64,000 nucleotides of DNA from Streptomyces sp. Je 1-369 (GTDB lineage: Bacteria; Actinomycetota; Actinomycetes; Streptomycetales; Streptomycetaceae), in assembly GCF_026810505.1 (NCBI RefSeq), contig NZ_CP101750.1, positions 8,420,515-8,484,514 on the forward strand, written 5' to 3'. Below are positions 43,534-52,200 of the stretch, piece after piece; within the stretch, counting starts at the first letter, position 1; each line of letters begins with the position of its first letter. Below the pieces are notes generated by a model that had not been told where the DNA came from, searched no databases, and saw only the letters and a program-made list of their open reading frames with translations. A program made the translations under genes and the position numbers.

Positions 43534-44529
43534 TCAACCTCGCGCGGTGGTGCGGGCCCTGCGACGCCGCACCACCACGCCGACGACCAGGAAGACCACC
43601 ACCAGGACGAGCGCCACGAGCACGCTCCAGTTCACCGTGCGATACCCCGTGCTTCCGCTCGCCACCAGCTCACCGGCCTTGTCGCTCGCGGTCAGCTCGA
43701 CGCTGCCCCAGTCCAGTGGAGGGGGTCCGGCCCACTTCTGGGTGATCCGCACGCGCTGGCCGGGCATCAGCTCGGCCGGCAGCTTGTTGCCCGCGCTGTC
43801 GAAGGACGTCCGGCCGAAAAGCCCCTTGGCCTTGAGGTCGACCCTCGGTTCGAGCATCACGTTCCCGCTGTTCACGAGGGTGTACGTGACGGTGGCGTCC
43901 TTGCCGAGGCCGGGCAGCGGCGGCACCTTGTAGTCGAAGCGCACGTCCCGCACACTCAGCCCCGGCGCCCGTTCGCCCTTCACCTGGAGGTAGACCCGCG
44001 CGCCGACCGCCTGCCGGACGCCGACGCCGGTGCCCTTGGCGCGGGCGACGCGTTTGTCCAGGGCGATGATGGCTCCGGGATGGTCGCCCGGCGGCGCGGT
44101 GCGCGGCAGGGCGAGGGTGAAGGGCACGGTCGCTCTGCCGCCCGCGGGAACGGTGACCTCCGACCGTGCGAGCCGCGCCCAGGCCCCGACGGACCGCTGC
44201 TTCTCGCTCCGCTCGCGTACCGCGAAGCCGCCGTCGCGCGGGGTGTTGTAGGCGTCGGCCGCGTAGAGCAGGAACGTCACCGGCTCCTTGGCGAGATTGG
44301 AGACGGTGACCTTGTCGCGCAGGGTGCGCCCGGGATCGGCCTGCATCCGGAAGTACGCCCGATGGTCGGCGCCTTTGCGGGCGGTGGGGAAGACGGACCA
44401 ACGGCCGTTGTCCGCAGCGTACGCGTCCGACGGCGGGCTCGCGGTGAGCAGACCGAGCGCCATGGCGAGCGCGGTGAGGAGCACGGCGGCGCGTCTGCGG
44501 TGCGTGGACTGCGTACGGACGACATTCAT
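43534..44529 (-). CDS. DUF916/WxL-interacting-type membrane protein
   Basis: 331 residues from the ATG at 44529. The signal peptide (VLLTALAMALGLLTASPPSDAYA) precedes an Ig-like outer domain. Its landmarks are GRWSVFPTARKGADHRAYFRMQADPGRTLRDKVTVSNLAKEPVTFLLYAADAY and VTVPAGGRATVPFTLALP, typical of DUF916. A second beta domain (DUF3324-like) has VTYTLVNSGNVMLEPRVDLK. A C-terminal membrane helix (VLVALVLVVVFLVVGVVV) and a basic tail end it. In Firmicutes such proteins bind WxL-domain surface proteins and peptidoglycan. The WxL-like DUF6801 protein just upstream (44711) fits that partnership. Confidence 0.82.
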   Translation of the reverse strand: MNVVRTQSTHRRRAAVLLTALAMALGLLTASPPSDAYAADNGRWSVFPTARKGADHRAYFRMQADPGRTLRDKVTVSNLAKEPVTFLLYAADAYNTPRDGGFAVRERSEKQRSVGAWARLARSEVTVPAGGRATVPFTLALPRTAPPGDHPGAIIALDKRVARAKGTGVGVRQAVGARVYLQVKGERAPGLSVRDVRFDYKVPPLPGLGKDATVTYTLVNSGNVMLEPRVDLKAKGLFGRTSFDSAGNKLPAELMPGQRVRITQKWAGPPPLDWGSVELTASDKAGELVASGSTGYRTVNWSVLVALVLVVVFLVVGVVVRRRRARTTARG

Positions 44530-44552
44530 GCGGCCCCCAGGGAGAGAAGAGA

Positions 44553-44586
44553 GGTGGACCGGCCGTCGCACAACGGCCGGTCCACC
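44553..44586. terminator. 14-bp perfect hairpin upstream of the DUF916 gene
   Basis: GGTGGACCGGCCGT (44553-44566) and its complement (44573-44586) flank a 6-nt loop. On the minus strand it sits 23 bp before the DUF916 ATG and after the WxL-like gene. It may terminate or attenuate between them, or be a leader hairpin. Confidence 0.65.
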
Positions 44587-44598
44587 GGGCACAGCGCT

Positions 44599-44703
44599 GG
44601 AGCAGGTGGAGCAGGTGGAGCAGGTGGAGCAGGTGGAGCGGGTAGGGCTGGTAAAGCGGGTGGAACAGGTGTGACTGGTAAAGCGGGTGGAACAGGTGTG
44701 ACT
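44599..44703. repeat. Tandem repeats: 9-bp units and a 27-bp duplication
   Basis: Four or more GGAGCAGGT-type 9-bp units (from ~44599) lead into a perfect 27-bp direct duplication (44650-44676 and 44677-44703). They are non-coding, between the WxL-like gene stop and the hairpin before the DUF916 gene. Confidence 0.88.
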
Positions 44704-44710
44704 GGTCAGG

Positions 44711-45856
44711 TCAGGTCAGCGTCAGCGTGAGCACGGACGCGTACTCACCCGCCGCCGCGGTCGCCGGTACGTCGAGCGCGAGGCCCGCGCCGACCGTGAA
44801 CTCGCCGCCGGTCTGCGCCGCGTCGGGCGCGCTCGCCAGCGTGGCGCCCGCCGTGCCGACCGGCCCCTGCGAGCCGGGCACACATGTGCTGGCCGAGCCG
44901 GCCGCCGTCGCGCAGGACGGCGTCCAGCCGAGCTTGTCCGCGCCGATGGCGCCGGCGCTGCCCGTGAAGTCGGTGACCTTCCCGGTGAGCGACCAGCCGG
45001 TGGCGCCGTTACGGGCGTCCTTGACGGTCACCTTCTGCAGGTCGCCGGTCGATTTACCGCCCGCGCCCTCCTCGACCGGTGACAGCGCGACGGTGTCGCC
45101 CGCCTGGGCCATGGTGAGCTGACCGCCGCCCTGCTCCGGCGTGACCTTGGTGTTCACGTTCTGCTTGCCGGTCGTGGGGTCGGGGCCGGGGTCCGGATCG
45201 GGGTCGGTGCCGCCGCCCTTGATCTCCATGGTGTGCAGGAGCGTCTTCTGGCCCGCGTCGAGCGTGCAGGCTGCGTCGAACTCGTCGCCGAACGGCGGGA
45301 GCTGGACCGGGGCGCCGGACGCGTCCCGGGCGATCATGTTGTGCAGCTTGAGGCCCGTGACGTCGAACTTGGCGGTGCCGGGCTTGGCCCAGGTCAGCAA
45401 GGAGCCGGGTGACTTGCCGGTCGCGTTGACCTCGAACGCGGCGGCGGGGTTGGGGATGTTCGCCTTGGCGACGTTGTTGACCACCTTGATCGGCAGGGTG
45501 CCCTCGCCGCCGGGCAGCGCGACGACCACGTCCGCCGTGGCCTTGCCCTCCAGGGTCACCGCGCCCATGACGCCGAGCCCTTGGGCGGCCCGCGCGCTGA
45601 CCTTGGTGAGGGCCTTGATGTCGTACTCGGGGACCGTCTCGCCGACGTTCATGGTGGCGGGCATGTCCGAGGAGATCTGGATCTCGATCGGGTCGTTGCT
45701 GATGATCGGGAACTTGCACGTGTACTTCTGGGCCAGCTGCACAGGGGCGGCAGTGGCGACGCCGGGTGTGAGCGTGACCAGACCGGCGACGAGTCCCGCG
45801 GTCGCGACGGTACACAGGATGCCGCGGACCCCGGTTCTTTTTCGATGAGCTCTCAT
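44711..45856 (-). CDS. DUF6801 protein with C-terminal WxL-like domain (paralogue 5)
   Basis: 381 residues from the ATG at 45856. The signal peptide ends GVATAAP. The DUF6801 domain (~38-215) begins QLAQKYTCKFPIISNDPIEIQI, with NIPNPAAAFEV and GLKLHNMIARDASG. A short DPDPDPGPDP linker follows. The C-terminal ~150 residues differ from those of the other paralogues and look like a WxL surface domain: VNTKVTPEQGGGQLTMA, TVKDARNGATGWSLTGKVTDFTG (the W-S-L motif) and LGWTPSCAT, ending ...GEYASVLTLTLT. WxL domains attach non-covalently to peptidoglycan. The next gene encodes a DUF916-type partner. The promoter carries the shared palindrome. Confidence 0.85.
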   Translation of the reverse strand: MRAHRKRTGVRGILCTVATAGLVAGLVTLTPGVATAAPVQLAQKYTCKFPIISNDPIEIQISSDMPATMNVGETVPEYDIKALTKVSARAAQGLGVMGAVTLEGKATADVVVALPGGEGTLPIKVVNNVAKANIPNPAAAFEVNATGKSPGSLLTWAKPGTAKFDVTGLKLHNMIARDASGAPVQLPPFGDEFDAACTLDAGQKTLLHTMEIKGGGTDPDPDPGPDPTTGKQNVNTKVTPEQGGGQLTMAQAGDTVALSPVEEGAGGKSTGDLQKVTVKDARNGATGWSLTGKVTDFTGSAGAIGADKLGWTPSCATAAGSASTCVPGSQGPVGTAGATLASAPDAAQTGGEFTVGAGLALDVPATAAAGEYASVLTLTLT

Positions 45857-45955
45857 GAGCTGCCTCTCGTACTGCGTGAAGGAGCAGAACGGGTGAAGGA
45901 AGAATGGCCGTACATGTCGTTATCTTCGCCAGATACGACTCTGTTTCGAATCGGT

Positions 45956-45984
45956 AAACTACTGACGAGTAGTTGGGCGGTCAA
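45956..45984 (-). promoter_or_regulatory. DUF6801 promoter with perfect palindrome (site 3)
   Basis: On the minus strand: -35 TTGACC (45979-45984), 17-bp spacer, -10 TAGTTT (45956-45961). AACTACT-GACG-AGTAGTT (45957-45974) has perfect 7-bp arms and overlaps the -10. It matches the site at 42179 in box sequences, spacing and most spacer bases. The leader is about 93 nt. Confidence 0.75.
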
Positions 45985-46165
45985 GATGTGGATTACCGGC
46001 AGAATTCAGTTGCCGGGTTTCGGGGGCGACTTCATCCTCACGTGAGCAAAAAACGCCTTGGGTTTGTGCGTGGCTGCCAAATTCTCGGAGGTGCGTCCAA
46101 GTGACAACTGAGCCCGGCCCCTTACTCACCGCGCAACAGATCTCCGGTACGTGGCGAAACAGCTC

Positions 46166-46195
46166 TTGACCTGCTTCTCGGGGCGCTACTAGCTT
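46166..46195 (+). promoter_or_regulatory. Candidate promoter of the lipid-synthase operon
   Basis: TTGACC (46166-46171), 18-bp spacer, TAGCTT (46190-46195), a HrdB-type pattern. A start near 46202 would leave a leader of about 57 nt before the ATG at 46259. No palindrome of the DUF6801 type is present. Confidence 0.5.
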
Positions 46196-46258
46196 CCGCA
46201 CTCGGCTCGATTGTCAATTCAACGTAATTGCCTGTGTCGACGAGCGGTCGGAGTGCGC

Positions 46259-49200
46259 ATGCTGTCTTCTGAGGAAATCCTGGACGCGGTCCTCGGGGTG
46301 AGCCCTTTCGGTCGCCCGGACGCCCGTCTGGTGAGCGCGGTGTGCCGGGCGGGCGGCCTCGGCGTGCTCGACCTCGGGACGGGTGACCGGCACGCACGCG
46401 AGGAACTCGCCCGGCTCTGCCGCTGGGAGCCGGAACGGTTCGGGGTGCGGGTGGGCGAGCGGTGCGCGTTGCGCCCCGCCGACCTGGACGCACTGCCGCC
46501 GGGTCGCCCGCACGCGGTGCTGCTGGGCCTGGGGTCCGCCTGGCCGGCCGGCGAACTCAGCGGCTACTACTGGGTGTTGGTCGAGGTCGCCAGCCGCGAG
46601 GAGGCTGTCCGGGCGGTGGCCGACGGGGCCGACGGCCTGGTCGTGTGTGGCAGCGAGGGTGGCGGCGAGAGCGGCGCTCGGGGTGCGGGAGGGCTGAGCG
46701 CGGGTGCCCCGCCTGTCGGTGGCCCGAGCACCTTCGTTCTTCTGCAGCAGATCCTCGCCGACCCCGACCTGCCGGTGCCCGTCTGGGCGTGCGGCGGCAT
46801 CGGCCCCCGTACCGCCGCGGCCGCCGTGATGGGCGGCGCGGCCGGTGTCGTCCTCGACACGCAGCTCGCCCTGCTCGCGGAATCCGGCCTGCCCGAACGC
46901 GAACGCGCCGTGCTCGCGACGATGGACGGGGTCGGGACCACCGCGGTCAACGGGGGACGGATCCCGCGCCGCGACCAGGCTCGGGCGGCGCTTCCCGTCG
47001 ACGGCGGACGGACGCCGCACCGCCCCCGAGACACGCCTCCGCGCCACCCGCGAGAGCCGCGCCATCCCCAAGAGCGCCCGCTTCCCGTCGGCGAGGACGG
47101 CTTCCTCGCCGCCCGGTTCGCCGCCCGCTGGGGCACCGCCGCGGAGGCGGTACGTGGAATACGTACCGCCATCGCCCAGGCAGCGGCGCCCCCCGCACCC
47201 CGCGCCCCCGGCACCGAACTCCCCGTGGCGCAGGGCCCGATGACCAGGGTCAGCGACTGCCCGGAGTTCGCCGCGGCCGTCGCCCACGAGGGCGGGCTGC
47301 CGTTCCTCGCGCTGGCACTCGCGGACGGCGAACAGTCCCGCGCCCTCCTCACCGCCACCCGCGCCGAGCTGCACGACCGCCCGTGGGGCGTCGGCATCCT
47401 CGGCTTCGCCGAAGAGGGAATCCGCGAGGCCCAGCTCGCGGCGGTACGGGAGGCCCGGCCCAGCCACGCCGTCATCGCGGGCGGCAGACCCGGACAGGCC
47501 GCCGAACTGGAGGCCGCCGGCATCCGGACCTTCCTGCACGTCCCGTCGGCCGTGCTGCTGCGGCAGTACCTGGACGCAGGAGCCCGCAGGTTCGTGTTCG
47601 AGGGCTCCGAGTGCGGCGGGCACGTCGGGCCGCTCGCCTCCTTCCCCCTGTGGGAGGCGCAGTTGGCCGTACTGGAGGAGTACGCGGACGCCGGTCCCGA
47701 GGTGCTCGCGCAGACCCAGGTGATGTTCGCCGGAGGCATCCACGACGCGCGGTCCTCCGCGATGGTCACGGCCCTCACCGCGCCGCTCGCCGCGCGGGGC
47801 ATGGCGGTCGGCGTCCTCATGGGCACCGCGTACCTCTTCACGCGGGAGGCGGTCGCCCTCGGCGCCGTACAGCCGGGCTTCCAGCGGCAGGTCGTCGCCG
47901 CGGAGTCGACGGCGCTCCTGCGTACCGCGCCCGGCCACGCCACCCGCTGCGTGCCGAGCCCCTTCACCGCGACGTTCGCCGTGGAGGAGGAGCGGCTGCG
48001 GGAGCAGGGCCTGGCGCCGGAGCGCAGATGGGCGGAGCTGGAGCGCCTGAACCTGGGGCGGCTGCGCATCGCCAGCAAGGGCGTGGAGCGGCGCGACGGC
48101 GAGCTGCTCACCGCCGACGAGCCGCGTCAGCTGGCCGCCGGGATGTTCATGGCGGGGCAGGTGTCGTTGCTGCGTACGCGACCGACCACGATCCGCGCGC
48201 TGCACACGGAGGTCGGGGCAGGGGCGGCGGACTTCCTGGCCGCGCGGCGGGCCGCTCTGCGCCCCCGCTTTCCGCTCCCGGAGCCGTCGCCGACCGAGGC
48301 CGCCATGGCGCCCGAGCCGCTGGACGTCGCCGTCGTCGGCATGGCCTGCATGTTCCCGCGGGCGGACGGCCTCGACGCCTACTGGGCGCAGATCCTCGAC
48401 GGTACCGACGCCGTCACCGAAGTCCCCGCCGACCGCTGGGACCCGGCGGTCCACTACGGCGCCGACAGCGGCCGCACCCCCTCACGCTGGGGCGGCTTCC
48501 TGCCCAGGATCCCCTTCGACCCGCTGTCCTACGGCATTCCGCCCGCCTCGCTCGGCGCCATCGAACCCGTCCAGCTCCTCGCCCTCGAAGCGGCCCGCCG
48601 CGCCCTCGACGACGCCGGGTACGCGGACCGCTCCTTCGACCGCTCCCGCGCCTCGGTCATCTTCGGCGCGGAGGCGGGCAGCGACCTCGCCCACGCCACC
48701 ACGCTGCGCACGGTCCTGCCCTCCTACGTCGACTCCGTGCCGGAGGCGCTGTCCGGGCAGCTGCCCCGCCTCACCGAGGACTCGTTCCCCGGCATGCTCG
48801 CCAACGTCATCTCCGGCCGCATCGCCAACCGCCTCGACCTCGGCGGCGCCAACTACACGGTCGACGCGGCCTGCGCCTCCTCGCTCGCCGCCGTCGACGC
48901 CGCCTGCAAGGAACTCGTCCACGGCACGAGTGACCTGGTGCTGTGCGGCGGCGCCGACCTGCACAACGGCATCAACGACTACCTGCTCTTCGCCTCCGTG
49001 GGCGCCATGTCCCCGACCGGCCGCTGCCGCACGTTCGACGCGGCCGCCGACGGCATCGCGCTCGGGGAGGGCGTGGCCTGCGTGGTGCTCAAGCGGCTCG
49101 CCGACGCCGAACGCGACGGCGACCGCGTCTACGCCGTGATCAGGGGAGTGGGCCGCTCCAGCGACGGTCGCTCCCTGGGCCTCACCGCGCCGGGCCCCGC

Positions 49201-52200
49201 GGGTCAGCGCGCCGCACTGGAACGCGCGTACGCCCAGGCCCGCATCTCGCCCGCCGAGGTCGGACTGGTCGAGGCGCACGGAACGGGTACGGTCGTCGGC
49301 GACCGTACCGAACTCGCGGTACTGACCCAGGTGTTCACGGAGGCCGGAGCCGGGACCGGCGACTGCGCGCTCGGCTCGGTCAAGTCCCAGATCGGCCACA
49401 CGAAGTGCGCGGCGGGCCTGGCGGGCCTCATCAAGACGTCCCTGGCCCTCCACACCGGGGTCCTGCCGCCGACTTGTCAACTGACCCGCCCCAACCCGGC
49501 CTGGGACCCGCACACCAGCCCCTTCTCCTTCCACACCGAGGCACGCCCGTGGGCGGCGGCACCCGCCGAACGCCGCGCCGGGGTCAGCGCGTTCGGCTTC
49601 GGCGGCACGAATTTCCACGTCGTCCTGCGCGCCCACGAAGGCGGAGCGCCCCCGTCGCACGGGCACGCCCACTGGCCCGCCGAGTTGTTCACGTTCCGCG
49701 GCGACGACCAGGAAGCGGCGGCCCGCGAGGTGCGGTGGCTGCTCGACCTCGTCGACCAGCTCGACCGCGGGCCGACCACGCCACGCCTGCGGGATGTAGC
49801 GGCCACGGCTGCCCGGCGTGCGGCGGGGCGTCCAGGGCCGGTACGCATCGCGGTCGTCGCCCGCGACGTGGACAGCCTGTCGGGGCTGCTGAGGCGAGCA
49901 TCGGCAGGCGAGGACGACCCGGCGGCCGGAATCTTCGTGGGAGGGGTAACGGGGAGCGGCACGTTCGGGGACGGCGGCCGCGTCGCCTTCCTCTTCCCCG
50001 GCCAGGGCAGCCAACGTCCCGGCATGAGCGGCGAACTGCTCATCGCCTTCCCCGAGACACAGCAACACCTGCGCCTCGGCTCCGCCTGCGCTCAGGCGCT
50101 CTACCCACCGGCCGACTTCATCCCCGACGCGGACGAACGCAGCCGCGCCGGCCTCACGGACACCCGCAATGCCCAACCGGCCCTGGGCATTGCGGGGCTG
50201 GCCACCGCCGACCTGCTCACCCGCGCGGGAGTACGCCCGGACATGGCCGCCGGGCACTCCTACGGCGAACTCGTGGCCCTCTGCGCGGCGGGCGCCTTCA
50301 CGCCGGACGACCTGCTCGCGCTGAGTACCCGCCGCGCCGAAGCCATCGTCGACGCGGCGGGCGAGGACGCGGGCGCCATGGCGGCGGTGGGGGCGGGGGA
50401 GGCCGCGACCCTGGCGGTACTGCGGGGGGCGGGGCAGGCGGACCAGGTGGTGCTGGCCAACCTCAACGCGCCGGACCAGTGCGTCATCTCGGGCTCGACC
50501 TCGGCGGTCCGGGCCGCGGTGGCCGCGCTGGGCGACGCGGGGCACGGCGCCAAGATGCTGCCGGTCGCCTGCGCCTTCCACAGCCCGCTCGTCGCGGGCG
50601 CGGGACCGGTGTTCGCCGAGGCCCTCGCGGAAGTGACCGTGCGGGAAACGGAGTTCCCGGTGTGGGCCAACGCCACCGCCGCGCCCTACCCGTACTCGCC
50701 CGAGGCCATCAGGGCCGGTCTCGCCGCGCAGATCGCGTCACCCGTCCGCTTCGCCGCGCAGATCGAGGCGATGTACGAGGCCGGGGCGAGGATCTTCGTC
50801 GAGGTGGGCCCCGGACGCGTGCTGAGCACGCTGGTCGGCCGCGTCCTCGGCGACGACCGTCCGCACCGGACGATTCCCACCGAACCGCACGCGGGCGCCG
50901 GACTGCCCGGCTTCCTCACCGCCCTCGCCCGCCTCGCGGTCGAAGGCGTGCCCGTGGACACGGGGTGGCTGTTCCACGGCCGCGCGACGACCGACCTGGC
51001 CGACCCTGAGGGGTCCGCGTCGGCAGGCGCGTCGCCGGGCTGGACTGTCGACGGCCACCTTGTCCGGGACGCCTCGGGCGAGCCGCTGCCGGGCGCGTTG
51101 CGCCCGGCCCGACGTATCACTCTGGAGGCGGATGTGTCCGATGCGGGGCGGCCGGACCGGGACGAGCTGCTGACCGAGTTCCTGCGAGGGACGCGGGAGG
51201 TGGTGGCGGCTCAGCGGGACGTTTTGATGGCGTACTTCGGGGGTTCGGCGCTGGCGGCGGCGGGGTCGGTGGAGGTGCCCCTGCCGGAGCAGGGGCAGGA
51301 AACGGAAACGGAGACGGCGTCCGTACGTGTGCCCGCCCCCGAGCCAGTGGCCGCGCCCGTGCCCGCGCCCCGGGAGCCCGCCACCGGCGCCGACCTGCTC
51401 GACGCCGTCCTGCGGATCATCAGCGGCCGCACGGGCTACCCGGCGGACATGATCGAGCCCGACCTCGACCTGGAGGCCGACCTTGGCATCGACTCCATCA
51501 AACGCACCGAGATCGCCGGGGAGCTGGCGGGGCTGCTGGGTGGGGGAGCGGACGCGATGGGACTCGGCGACACCGAACTCGAAGCGCTGTCCCGGGCGCG
51601 TACGGCGGAGGCGATCACGCAGTGGCTTACGGCGAGGCGGGTGGCGTCGACGGGGGTGGGCGCGTCCGAGGCCCGCCGGAACGAAACGCGGGATGACGTG
51701 CCGCTCGGGACGGCGCCCAAGCGGTACGTGGTGGGGCGGGTACCGCTGCCGCTGCCACCTGGGGCGGCGGACCTGGACCTGACCGGCAAACGGTTCGCGG
51801 TGCTGGGTGGCGCACCCTCGGGCGCCGGACCGTCGACGGCCATGAACGCGGAACGGGGCACCCCACGGACCGACCGCGCGGACAGGGTGGCGCGCTCGGT
51901 GACGGCCGAGCTACGGCAACGCGGGGCGGACGTCGTACTGCTCGACCGGGACCACGAACTGACCGATGCCTCCGCTGGGGCGGGCGGCGACCGATCGACA
52001 CCCAACCCCAACCCCAACGCCTCCAGGCCGCACGCCCCCCACCTCGACGGCGTCATCCACCTCGGTGCCCTGGCGGAGGGCGCCCCGCCCGCGCTCCCCA
52101 CCGGCTTCGCCGCCTACGTCGCCGTGCTGGCCCCGCGCCCGGCCTGGCTGATCGCCGCCTGCCCCGTCACCGGTGCCGCAGGAGCCGGTCTGCCCGGTCT

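Larger units (their letters stand above)
45857..46258. other. 402-bp divergent region between the surface and lipid-synthase loci
   Basis: It holds the minus-strand DUF6801 promoter (45956-45984) and a candidate promoter for the synthase operon (46166-46195). I find no gene in it. Confidence 0.65.

Noticed and set aside
48482..50581. Long 699-residue open frame on the minus strand under the first synthase
   Set aside because: It is the antisense shadow of the KS-AT region; GC-rich codon bias keeps the opposite frame open. It has no ribosome site and its composition is Arg/Gly/Val-heavy.
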